The notes below the pieces were generated by a model. The model saw only the letters and a program-made list of their open reading frames with translations, made no database searches and was not told the DNA's origin. This document shows, piece after piece, positions 25,196 to 32,104 of a stretch of 35,965 bases of DNA. A program made the position numbers and the translations under genes. Positions within the stretch are counted from its first letter, which is position 1. Each line of letters opens with the position of its first letter. Origin of the DNA: Erysipelotrichaceae bacterium (GTDB lineage: Bacteria; Bacillota_I; Bacilli_A; Erysipelotrichales; Erysipelotrichaceae); NCBI GenBank assembly GCA_022767445.1, contig JALENJ010000026.1:1-35965 (forward strand), in the 5' to 3' direction.

Positions 25196-25234
25196 AAAAG
25201 ATTTAGTTCTTTGCAATAGGGACTAAATCTTTTG
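25196..25234 (+). terminator. Intrinsic terminator of the small membrane protein gene
   Basis: AAAAGATTTAGTTC (25196-25209) pairs with GGACTAAATCTTTT (25219-25233, with one G-T pair). The T run comes from the right arm. The following 190 bases to the acpS terminator hold nothing I can recognise. Confidence 0.75.
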
Positions 25235-25425
25235 CTTTGAAAGATAGGGGTATTAAGGCACAATTATACTTTTTATTGTCCAATCACAAATTTTCATTTC
25301 GGAAATACTATGTTCTATCTACTGATATTTGGGTGTCATGGTTGAATATGAATAATGTAACAATTACTTTGGCGTTAAAAATGTAATATTTAGGTTGTTT
25401 CTAAAAAGCAGTGCCAAAAATAAAT

Positions 25426-25457
25426 AAAACACTTAGTCGATGGGCTAAGTGTTTTTT
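25426..25457. terminator. Terminator at the acpS 3' end
   Basis: AAAACACTTAG (25426-25436) pairs with CTAAGTGTTTT (25445-25455) around an 8-base loop, with A and T runs on the two sides. The acpS stop lies in the right arm. Confidence 0.85.
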
Positions 25458-25753
25458 ACAATGGCGATGGCGATACCTGCATCGTGGGAGATGCTGATTT
25501 CTAAGTCTGGATGATCTTTGATATAGGGTTTACCTGTTGAATCGTTTAGTATGCTGTAGGTGAGGTAGTCTTTATCTTGAGTTGCTTTAAAGATTGCTTC
25601 TTTTGCCGCAAATCTTCCTGCAAAGTATAATATCTTCTGCTTTTGTGTATGTTTCGCACAGTATTCTTTCATTTCTAGTTCTGTTAAAACGTGTGAAATG
25701 ATGGTTTTTTGAGTATCTATGCGGTTTATATCTACGATGTCGATTCCTAACAT
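25445..25753 (-). CDS. acpS: Holo-[acyl-carrier-protein] synthase
   Basis: 102 aa, somewhat shorter than the usual 115-125. MLGIDIVDINRI carries the Mg-binding Asp, and FAGRFAAKEAIFKA carries the Glu/Lys of the phosphopantetheinyl-transferase motif. ISISHDAGIAIAIV ends the fold. It transfers 4'-phosphopantetheine from CoA to a Ser of apo-ACP. The missing residues come from loops between core motifs, so it looks functional. No SD is seen; AATAAT lies 6 bases before the ATG. It is on the opposite strand to its neighbours, 0.8 kb from the adenylation-decarboxylase pair, which would need a PPTase if a carrier protein is involved. Confidence 0.93.
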   Translation of the reverse strand: MLGIDIVDINRIDTQKTIISHVLTELEMKEYCAKHTQKQKILYFAGRFAAKEAIFKATQDKDYLTYSILNDSTGKPYIKDHPDLEISISHDAGIAIAIVKNT

Positions 25754-25782
25754 GGTATTATTATTGCATGGTTGAGCTTTTC

Positions 25783-25811
25783 TTGCATAGATATTTGTTC
25801 GACGATAGAAT
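25783..25811 (+). promoter_or_regulatory. Promoter of the sortase-LCP operon
   Basis: TTGCAT (25783-25788), a 17-bp spacer and TAGAAT (25806-25811), followed by a GAGGT SD before ATG 25827. Confidence 0.65.
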
Positions 25812-25826
25812 AATGCAGAGGTACTT

Positions 25827-26612
25827 ATGAGTAAAAAGAGTAAAAAGAAGTTGTCAAAGACAGCGAGAATTATATTAGATGTTGTTAGGGTGTTATGCTT
25901 GGGTGTAGCGATTTTCTCAGGCTATCAGCTATATACAGGATTAAAGAGTTATAACGAGGCAGGGAATACCTATGACAACCTGCGTAAGAATGCAGTTGTT
26001 AAGCAGGATGATGATAGTGATGATGTTGCTAGTGAGAAAATCAACTATGAACAGCTCTTACAACAGAATGCGGATTTTGCAGGTTGGTTAACATTACCAA
26101 ATTCCAATGTGGATTATCCGGTTGTATTTGGTGCGAGTGTGGATACAGAAAGATATGGAAATGACTATTATCTAAGACATTTGTTTGATGGTACTTATAA
26201 TGTAAGTGGTACAGTATTTATCGACTACAACAATGGCAGAGATTTCACTCACAAGAATACTGTCATTTATGGTCACCATATGTTAAATGATTCGATGTTT
26301 GCGGATATCGAAAAGTACAAGGATCAATCTTACTATGATAGTCATAAGGAGATTTATTTTGATACACCAGATGCCAAGTATACCATTTATCCAGTCGCTG
26401 GTTATTTAACAACTGGTACAGGCGATTATGTACAATTTGACTTCAGTGGTGATCAAGAGTTCTTGAATTATGTGGATCGTTTTGTCTCTGGGTCAACTTT
26501 CAAGAGTGAACAGACCATTGAGGCGAGTGATCAGATTGTGATGTTCTCTACATGTTCCTATGATGTAGATGATGGAAGATATGTATTAGTTGGTAAATTG
26601 GTTAAAAATTAG
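25827..26612 (+). CDS. srtB: Class B sortase
   Basis: 261 aa. A basic N terminus with one membrane helix (about 14-34) is followed by the sortase domain. The catalytic triad is visible as H150 in YGHHM, C243 in FSTCSY and R251 in DGRYVLVGK, with WLTLPNSNVDYPVV as the usual class B entry motif. SrtB enzymes attach surface proteins or pilin-type substrates to peptidoglycan by transpeptidation at the outer membrane face. No protein with a sorting signal is in this window, so its substrate lies elsewhere. The LCP gene starts 11 bases later, suggesting one envelope-assembly operon. Confidence 0.92.
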   Translation: MSKKSKKKLSKTARIILDVVRVLCLGVAIFSGYQLYTGLKSYNEAGNTYDNLRKNAVVKQDDDSDDVASEKINYEQLLQQNADFAGWLTLPNSNVDYPVVFGASVDTERYGNDYYLRHLFDGTYNVSGTVFIDYNNGRDFTHKNTVIYGHHMLNDSMFADIEKYKDQSYYDSHKEIYFDTPDAKYTIYPVAGYLTTGTGDYVQFDFSGDQEFLNYVDRFVSGSTFKSEQTIEASDQIVMFSTCSYDVDDGRYVLVGKLVKN

Positions 26613-26623
26613 GAATAACATCT

Positions 26624-28198
26624 ATGAGTGAACTACAGAATAGACCGATAAAAAAGAGAAAACAGAGAAAGAAGAGATATATCAGCGCACGTTTTTTGTG
26701 GCTGATACTTTTCTTGGCGAGTATCGTGTTTGGGATTACGTTTTGGCGTATGCCGATGTTTCCGACAAAGTGGAGTTTGTTCGTTGTTGGTGGACTTGCG
26801 ATACTCGATTGGCTAACGTTTTTAATTACCTCAAAGTTAAAGCCAAGTAATTGGTTTGCACAGATTATGAATACGCTGCTTGCGTTGGCATTGATTGTGG
26901 TTAATGTGTTATTGCCATATTACACGGAGCGTTTAAGCAATGTGTTTTCCTCTGTGCTTGGTAATGAGGTAAAGATTAGTCTATATGTAATGAGTGATGC
27001 GTATAAGCAGAGTCATAGAGATATTTTTGAAAACAGTGAATATACTGAGGATATGAAGTTATCTGCATATGGAAATGCGGAGTTTATCACTTCAACAGCG
27101 ATTGATGGTGAGAATCAAAAGTATGTATTGGAACAGTTAAAGACAGACCTAAAGGTGGATAAAGTATCAACTGTCAATAGTAGTTCTATTCAAACAGCTG
27201 TTAAGAAGTTATATGAAAATGAAGGTGATGTCTTAATCTTGAGTGATTCGTACTTATCAACGGTAGTTGAAACGGAAGAGTATAAGCATTTTAAAGAGGA
27301 GACGAAGGTTATAGGTAGTTATTTACGCAAGATTGATAATTCTGCTTTTACACAGAATCAGCGGAATCTTGCGGATGAACCATTTACATTATTCATTGCG
27401 GGTAATGATCAACCTGGTGAGTTGAGTCTGGAAGGTAGAACGGATGTTGATATTGCGGTAACTGTCAATCCAACGACACATCAGATTCTGATGGTGAATA
27501 TCCCACGTGACTCGTTCATCAAGAATCCTGCGTATCAAAACCAAAGAGATAAGTTAACTCACCTTGGTTTAAACGGTATCCAAAATAGTTTACAAGGTTT
27601 AAGTCAGCTGTTGGATACAGATGTCAATGAATATATGTTGGTAAACTTTACAACATTTACGGATATCATCAATGCGGTAAATGGTGTGGATATCGATAAT
27701 CCATTTGAGTTTACAACGTACTTCTCGAATCGTACGTATCCAGCTGGTAGACTGCACTTGGATGGTGAACTAGCACTTGAGTATGTGCGTGAAAGATATA
27801 GCTTGCCTAACGGTGACTTTGATCGAAACATGCATCAACAGATTGTGCTTTCTGCGATGATTCAAAAGTTACTCAGTCCTGAGCTTATCAAATCCTTTAA
27901 CAATATCTTATCTGCTTTGCAGGGTAAGTTCTTAACCAATGTTTCGATGGACACAATCTATGCATTATGTAAGAAACAATTGGATGAAAATATAGAGTGG
28001 AATATTGTGAAGTATCACCTGGATGGTGATACGGGTAGTGAATATTGTGCATCGGCACCAGATCAGTTGTTGTCGGTTGTATATCTATACCAGAATCAAT
28101 TGGATTTTGTGAATGAACAGATTGATAAAGTATTAGAAGGAAGTGAAATTTCCCAGGAAACATTGCCTGAGGGAATGGATGATAGTTTAGAACAATAG
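26624..28198 (+). CDS. LytR-CpsA-Psr (LCP) family cell-wall glycopolymer ligase
   Basis: 524 aa. A basic start and about three membrane helices (about 23-110) precede a large extracellular part. The LCP core holds GRTDVDIAVTVNPTTHQIL, then VNIPRDSF, INAVNGVDIDNPFEF, and LDGELALEYVRERYSLPNGDFDRN, including the Arg and Asp residues that bind the polyprenyl pyrophosphate. LCP enzymes transfer teichoic acid-like or capsular polymers from undecaprenyl pyrophosphate to peptidoglycan. The region of about 110-255 before the core is an accessory domain I cannot name. It lies between srtB and a hexapeptide transferase gene, and the SD AGGA is weak. Confidence 0.92.
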   Translation: MSELQNRPIKKRKQRKKRYISARFLWLILFLASIVFGITFWRMPMFPTKWSLFVVGGLAILDWLTFLITSKLKPSNWFAQIMNTLLALALIVVNVLLPYYTERLSNVFSSVLGNEVKISLYVMSDAYKQSHRDIFENSEYTEDMKLSAYGNAEFITSTAIDGENQKYVLEQLKTDLKVDKVSTVNSSSIQTAVKKLYENEGDVLILSDSYLSTVVETEEYKHFKEETKVIGSYLRKIDNSAFTQNQRNLADEPFTLFIAGNDQPGELSLEGRTDVDIAVTVNPTTHQILMVNIPRDSFIKNPAYQNQRDKLTHLGLNGIQNSLQGLSQLLDTDVNEYMLVNFTTFTDIINAVNGVDIDNPFEFTTYFSNRTYPAGRLHLDGELALEYVRERYSLPNGDFDRNMHQQIVLSAMIQKLLSPELIKSFNNILSALQGKFLTNVSMDTIYALCKKQLDENIEWNIVKYHLDGDTGSEYCASAPDQLLSVVYLYQNQLDFVNEQIDKVLEGSEISQETLPEGMDDSLEQ

Positions 28199-28206
28199 GA
28201 GGCTAT

Positions 28207-28869
28207 ATGTATCAGATTACGGATTTATATGATTTAGAACATACGCAGGCAAAGGAATATCTTTCCAAGTTCACTTATCCTTGGCAAGCTCTTGCGGGAA
28301 TTAAGGATTTCATCATCGAGCTTGGTGAAAGCTTAGATCAAAGTGAATATACAGAGGTATCTGAACATGTGTGGATTCACAAGAGCGCGACTGTATTTCC
28401 ATCTGCTTATATCGGTGCGCCATGCATTATTGGACCACGCAGTGAAGTGAGACATTGTGCTTTTATCCGCTCTTCTGCTTTGGTTGGTGCGGATTGCGTT
28501 GTTGGAAATAGTTGTGAGTTAAAGAATGTCATCTTGTTTGATCACGTTCAGACGCCGCACTATAACTATGTGGGTGATTCTATCTTGGGATATTACTCTC
28601 ATATGGGTGCTGGTTCTGTAACATCTAATGTAAAGAGTGATAAGAATCTAGTGACAATACGTGATCATGATGAAAAGATTGAGACTGGACTCAAGAAGTT
28701 TGGTGCAATGCTTGGTGATTATGTTGAGGTAGGTTGTAATTCTGTATTAAATCCAGGTACAGTGATAGGTCGTCATTCTCGTGTATATCCAACATCTAGT
28801 GTAAGAGGTTTGGTTGATGAGAAATCCATCTGGAAGAATGATGGTACTGTTACAAAGATCCATGAATAA
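28207..28869 (+). CDS. Left-handed beta-helix (hexapeptide) transferase, GlmU C-terminal-like
   Basis: 220 aa. Hexapeptide repeats form a left-handed beta-helix: VWIHKSATVFPSAYIGAPCI, then CAFIRSSALVGADCVVGNSCELKNV, GYYSHMGAGSVTSNV, and GDYVEVGCNSVLNPGTVIG. This resembles the acetyltransferase half of GlmU-type sugar-nucleotide enzymes, but the N-terminal uridylyltransferase domain is missing. Such proteins are often annotated UDP-GlcNAc pyrophosphorylase, which this architecture cannot support. The likely role is O- or N-acylation of a sugar nucleotide for the envelope. The SD TAGGAGG is 8 bases after the LCP stop; the gene ends the srtB operon. Confidence 0.82.
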   Translation: MYQITDLYDLEHTQAKEYLSKFTYPWQALAGIKDFIIELGESLDQSEYTEVSEHVWIHKSATVFPSAYIGAPCIIGPRSEVRHCAFIRSSALVGADCVVGNSCELKNVILFDHVQTPHYNYVGDSILGYYSHMGAGSVTSNVKSDKNLVTIRDHDEKIETGLKKFGAMLGDYVEVGCNSVLNPGTVIGRHSRVYPTSSVRGLVDEKSIWKNDGTVTKIHE

Positions 28870-28871
28870 CA

Positions 28872-28903
28872 ATAGCTGCGGAATATCCGCAGCTATATTT
28901 TTT
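28872..28903. terminator. Bidirectional terminator between the srtB operon and ltaE
   Basis: ATAGCTGCGGA (28872-28882) pairs with TCCGCAGCTAT (28886-28896), followed by ATTTTTTTG. The ltaE stop (28893) is inside the right arm. Confidence 0.9.
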
Positions 28904-29918
28904 TGATTAGTTTTTCTACGTTTTCTTGTTTGGTCGCAAAGGATGTCACAAAGCGTACTGCTGTATGTGTTTCATCGATGGTTGCCCATTTTGAGAAGCA
29001 GAACTCTTGGGATAGTTCTTTGAGTTTCTCGTTGTCTAGAATTGGGAATAGTTGGTTTGTTTGGGCTGGGAAATAGAAGCTGTATCCCTTATCTTGGAAG
29101 CCTTTGGCTAAGAGTTCTGCCATATCAATCGCATGTTTGGCAATGGTTAGGTAACGGTTGTCTTTGAACAGTTCTTCGAACTGGATACCGAGTAATCTTC
29201 CTTTCGCTAACATTCCACCATGTTGCTTGATGGAGTAGCGGAAGTCTTTTTTGTATGCTGGATTTAGGATGACGATACACTCTCCAAATAGGGCACCTAC
29301 CTTTGTACCCCCAATATAGAAGACATCACATAAGTTAGCGATATCTTGTATCGTAACATCATTACAGGAAGCAGTTAGCCCATAGCCAAGACGTGCACCG
29401 TCAATGAATAATGGAATTTCGTGTTTTTGGCAGACCGCATATAAGTCTGTGAGTTCTTGTTTGGTATAGAGCGTTCCGCTTTCCGTAGGAAATGAGATAT
29501 AGACAATTCCTGGTTGGACGATATGTTCCGCGCTTTCATCTTCGTAGTGGGCTTTGATTAGTGTATCAACTTGTGTGGCAGTAATCTTACCATCATTTGT
29601 TGGGATGATAAGACATTTATGTCCCACGGATTCTAGAGCACCTGTTTCATGAACGTTGATATGACCACTTTCGGCACAGATCGCACCCTGGTGATGTTTT
29701 AAGATAGACGTAATCACAGCAATGTTGGTTTGGGTTCCACCTACCATAAAGTGAACATCTGCATCTGGTCGATTGATTGCATTTTGAATGAGTTTAATCG
29801 CATGCATGCAGTGAGGATCTTTACCATAACCTATGCATTGTTCATCATTTGTTTTTGTAAGAGCTTCAAGTATTTCAGGAATACATCCTTCAATGTAATC
29901 ACTATCGAATCGAATCAT
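28893..29918 (-). CDS. ltaE: Low-specificity L-threonine aldolase (beta-eliminating lyase family)
   Basis: 341 aa, fold-I PLP enzyme. FDSDYIEGCIPEIL starts the family pattern; GGTQTNIAVI, ESGHINVHETGALE and IDGARLGYGL are active-site strands, and the PLP Lys is in YIGGTKVGALFGE (about residue 199). The family cleaves L-threonine or allo-threonine to glycine and acetaldehyde. It uses GGAGGT as SD and diverges from tsaC, which also uses threonine (for t6A synthesis), although that link may be accidental. Confidence 0.9.
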   Translation of the reverse strand: MIRFDSDYIEGCIPEILEALTKTNDEQCIGYGKDPHCMHAIKLIQNAINRPDADVHFMVGGTQTNIAVITSILKHHQGAICAESGHINVHETGALESVGHKCLIIPTNDGKITATQVDTLIKAHYEDESAEHIVQPGIVYISFPTESGTLYTKQELTDLYAVCQKHEIPLFIDGARLGYGLTASCNDVTIQDIANLCDVFYIGGTKVGALFGECIVILNPAYKKDFRYSIKQHGGMLAKGRLLGIQFEELFKDNRYLTIAKHAIDMAELLAKGFQDKGYSFYFPAQTNQLFPILDNEKLKELSQEFCFSKWATIDETHTAVRFVTSFATKQENVEKLIKKI

Positions 29919-29941
29919 CTATATACCTCCATATTTCGCGT

Positions 29942-29951
29942 TATAATTATA
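29942..29951. promoter_or_regulatory. Overlapping divergent -10 boxes for ltaE and tsaC
   Basis: The palindrome TATAATTATA holds a perfect TATAAT on the plus strand (29942-29947, for tsaC) and another on the minus strand (29951-29946, for ltaE), sharing two bases. Neither has a good -35. The two promoters could not both be melted at once, so transcription may be mutually exclusive. Confidence 0.55.
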
Positions 29952-29984
29952 AAGCAATGCAACAGAAGTAGAAAAGAGGAAGCT

Positions 29985-30581
29985 ATGCGTCGTTTTCGTG
30001 AAGATGAATTTCAAGAGGCAGTACAAGTATTGAAGAATGATGGAGTAATCAGTGTACCTACAGATACGGTATATGGAGTCTGTGCACAGGTATCCAGCAA
30101 ACAAGCAGAGGAAAATCTTAGAAATGTGAAGAATCGTCCAGCAACAAAGGCCTTTCCTGTGATGTGTGCGAATCTATCACAGATCGAAGAGATCGCGGAA
30201 GTAAGTCTCAAAGCTAAGACTATCATCCAGGCATTTATGCCAGGTCCTATCACAGTGATATTAAATCGTAAGAAGGGTGTATCTCTTTCTATCGATGATT
30301 TGGATACAGTCGCAATCCGTATGGCCACATCTACTGTATTGGAAAAGATCATCGCAAATTTGGGTAGACCTATCTTTATGACCAGCGCCAATCAATCTGG
30401 TCAACCAACTTGTACGTCATTGGATGAAATAGAGAAGGCATGCCCTTTGTTGGATGGAATGCTTGAAGGGGAAGTATCATTTGGCCAGGCTAGTACGATT
30501 GTGGATTGTAGTAAAGATGAGATTGCGATATTGCGTCAAGGCCCAATTTCACTAGAGGAAATTCAGGATAAATTGAAGTAA
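29985..30581 (+). CDS. tsaC: L-threonylcarbamoyladenylate synthase (TsaC/Sua5, YrdC domain)
   Basis: 198 aa. YrdC-domain motifs are GVISVPTDTVYGVCA (about 18-32), NRPATKAFPV (the Lys/Arg nucleotide-binding strip), FMPGPITVILN, and IFMTSANQSGQPT. It makes threonylcarbamoyl-AMP from Thr, bicarbonate and ATP for t6A37 of ANN-decoding tRNAs. The length shows the TsaC short form without the Sua5 C-terminal domain. Start 29985 has AGAGGA 5-6 bases upstream and follows the promoter; an in-frame start at 29730 would be inside ltaE. The order tsaC-upp matches B. subtilis ywlC-upp. Confidence 0.93.
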   Translation: MRRFREDEFQEAVQVLKNDGVISVPTDTVYGVCAQVSSKQAEENLRNVKNRPATKAFPVMCANLSQIEEIAEVSLKAKTIIQAFMPGPITVILNRKKGVSLSIDDLDTVAIRMATSTVLEKIIANLGRPIFMTSANQSGQPTCTSLDEIEKACPLLDGMLEGEVSFGQASTIVDCSKDEIAILRQGPISLEEIQDKLK

Positions 30582-30587
30582 TCTGGT

Positions 30588-30620
30588 ACGGCTAGTATCT
30601 TGCATGATAGCCGTTATTTG
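30588..30620 (+). terminator. Possible terminator hairpin of tsaC
   Basis: ACGGCTA (30588-30594) pairs with TAGCCGT (30608-30614), then TATTTG. The loop is long and the T run short. The right arm overlaps the upp promoter spacer. Confidence 0.4.
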
Positions 30621-30628
30621 TATATGAT
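30600..30628 (+). promoter_or_regulatory. Promoter of upp
   Basis: TTGCAT (30600-30605), a 17-bp spacer and TATGAT (30623-30628), with SD GGAGGT before ATG 30657. Confidence 0.65.
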
Positions 30629-30656
30629 TTAGTGCAGGAAAGACGGAGGTAAGACT

Positions 30657-31277
30657 ATGTTAGAAGTATTGAATCATCCGCTAATTACACATAAATTAAC
30701 GCAGATGCGTCGTAAGGATTGCAACACAAAGGATTTTCGTGAGAATCTAGATGAGATTGCGGAATTGATGGCGTATGAAGTTTGTCGAGATTTGCCAACG
30801 AATCCAATTGAGATTGAAACACCAGTCGCAAAATGCACAGGGTATGAGTTAAGCAAAGAAGTAGTTATTGTACCTATCCTACGTGCTGGTATTGGTCTAT
30901 TAGATGGAATTCGTCGTTTGGTTCCAACAGCGAAGGTTGGTTTCATCGGTATGTATCGCGATGAGACAACACTAGAACCTGTTGAATATTTTGCGAAGTT
31001 CCCAAAGAACTTGGAAGATTCAATTGTCATGGTTGTTGACCCTATGTTGGCTACCGGTGGTAGTGCGAATGACGCAATCACACAGATTAAAAAGCGCGGT
31101 GCTAAGAACATCAAGCTCGTATGTCTTGTGGCAGCACCTGAAGGTGTCAAAGTTATTCAAAAGAGTCACCCAGATGTAGATGTATATATCGCAGCTTTAG
31201 ATGATCATCTCAATGAATCTGGATACATTGTGCCAGGTCTTGGCGATGCGGGTGACCGTATCTTCGGTACGAAATAA
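30657..31277 (+). CDS. upp: Uracil phosphoribosyltransferase
   Basis: 206 aa. [19 protein letters not shown] is the family N terminus, and the PRPP loop is [16 protein letters not shown] (about 123-138). [20 protein letters not shown] is the uracil site. It salvages uracil to UMP with PRPP in the cytosol. The SD ACGGAGGT is strong. In B. subtilis upp lies near ywlC/tsaC and just before the atp operon and ywzB; here DUF1146 follows directly and the ATP synthase genes are absent. Confidence 0.97.
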   Translation: MLEVLNHPLITHKLTQMRRKDCNTKDFRENLDEIAELMAYEVCRDLPTNPIEIETPVAKCTGYELSKEVVIVPILRAGIGLLDGIRRLVPTAKVGFIGMYRDETTLEPVEYFAKFPKNLEDSIVMVVDPMLATGGSANDAITQIKKRGAKNIKLVCLVAAPEGVKVIQKSHPDVDVYIAALDDHLNESGYIVPGLGDAGDRIFGTK

Positions 31278-31280
31278 TTC

Positions 31281-31481
31281 ATGCCGTATCTGCAGTTTAT
31301 ATTACGCGCAGCTGTCTATCTAGTGATGTTTATCGTTACGTGGTATGCGATGGATGCCATCTCATATGAAAAGCTATTGCGTAAAAACAAAGTGAATCAA
31401 GCACAGGTGTTATATTTTATCCTAGTGATGGCAATTGCCTATCTAGCAGGTTCCTTTATACTCGTATTTATACACTTTTAA
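31281..31481 (+). CDS. DUF1146 family small membrane protein (YwzB-like)
   Basis: 66 aa with two membrane helices (about 8-27 and 43-64) separated by the basic loop SYEKLLRKNKVNQAQ. YEKLL...N...Q is the usual DUF1146 (PF06612) pattern. The function is unknown; B. subtilis ywzB follows the ATP synthase operon. It begins 3 bases after the upp stop without an SD, so it probably relies on ribosomes finishing upp. A strong terminator overlaps its stop. Confidence 0.85.
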   Translation: MPYLQFILRAAVYLVMFIVTWYAMDAISYEKLLRKNKVNQAQVLYFILVMAIAYLAGSFILVFIHF

Positions 31482-31503
31482 CCCGAGAAATCGGGTTTTT
31501 TTG
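31480..31503 (+). terminator. Intrinsic terminator of upp-DUF1146
   Basis: AACCCGA (31480-31486) pairs with TCGGGTT (31491-31497) around GAAA, followed by a run of T. Confidence 0.92.
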
Positions 31504-31553
31504 TGGAGATTTCGAATCCCCTTGGAATATAGAAGTAAAGGGAGAAGTAAAAC

Positions 31554-32081
31554 ATGAAGGAATCTTTACAACAACATGATTTTTGGCATCATTATATGTC
31601 CTGTCGCAAGGACTTATATCGTATCCTACAACCACATAATGTCGAAGCAGGAATGATATCAGAGGCGAACTGGGTGATACGTTGCCGGTATCAATCCGGA
31701 GGAGAGATTGGTATACGGGTGAAACCTGGTGATATCTGTTACATCGACTTTGGTCAATCCTATCTCAATGAGATGGGATATCAACACTTTGGACTTGTCA
31801 TGTCCGTATGCGCTAAGAAGGCACTTGTCGTTCCGATGACATCCAATGAACACACATACCAAAAGGCATATGATGCAATCTACCATCCTGAGGGTAAGTA
31901 TCATTTAATGAAGATAGGACTCGTAGATGGTTTAAATAAACCATCAGTGCTATTTCTCAATGACATACGTTTTATCAATACCGCAAGAGTCATTGATATC
32001 AAAGCTCATATATCACCCACATCACCGATGTTTAAAGAAGTACAGAAGAGAATGTTGAAGGTAATGTTTAGCACAGAATAA
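31554..32081 (+). CDS. MazF/PemK-fold protein without antitoxin
   Basis: 175 aa. A charged N-terminal region of about 55 aa precedes a MazF-like beta-barrel: VKPGDICYIDFG (about 56-67), GYQHFGLVMSV (75-85), ALVVPMTSN (90-98), and later KPSVLFLNDIRFINTARV. In MazF toxins the third element usually reads GxxxxRP with a catalytic Arg; here it is YQHFG (H78-F79). The Thr of PMTSN remains. No antitoxin ORF precedes or follows. It may be a weak or non-toxic RNA-binding relative. The SD AGGGAGA is clear. It sits where this lineage places it ahead of tilS; I do not know its function. Confidence 0.65.
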   Translation: MKESLQQHDFWHHYMSCRKDLYRILQPHNVEAGMISEANWVIRCRYQSGGEIGIRVKPGDICYIDFGQSYLNEMGYQHFGLVMSVCAKKALVVPMTSNEHTYQKAYDAIYHPEGKYHLMKIGLVDGLNKPSVLFLNDIRFINTARVIDIKAHISPTSPMFKEVQKRMLKVMFSTE

Positions 32082-32104
32082 TCACGTTATGATATTATAC
32101 TTCC

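Noticed and set aside
29730-29984. Long N-terminal extension of tsaC
   Set aside because: It is antisense to ltaE coding sequence and precedes the tsaC promoter. The YrdC family start fits 29985.
30674-31150. 158-codon open frame antisense to upp
   Set aside because: It is a shadow of the upp codon pattern, with no SD, promoter or recognisable protein features. The same holds for the other antisense frames over folD, murA, ychF, cadA-like and ftsH.
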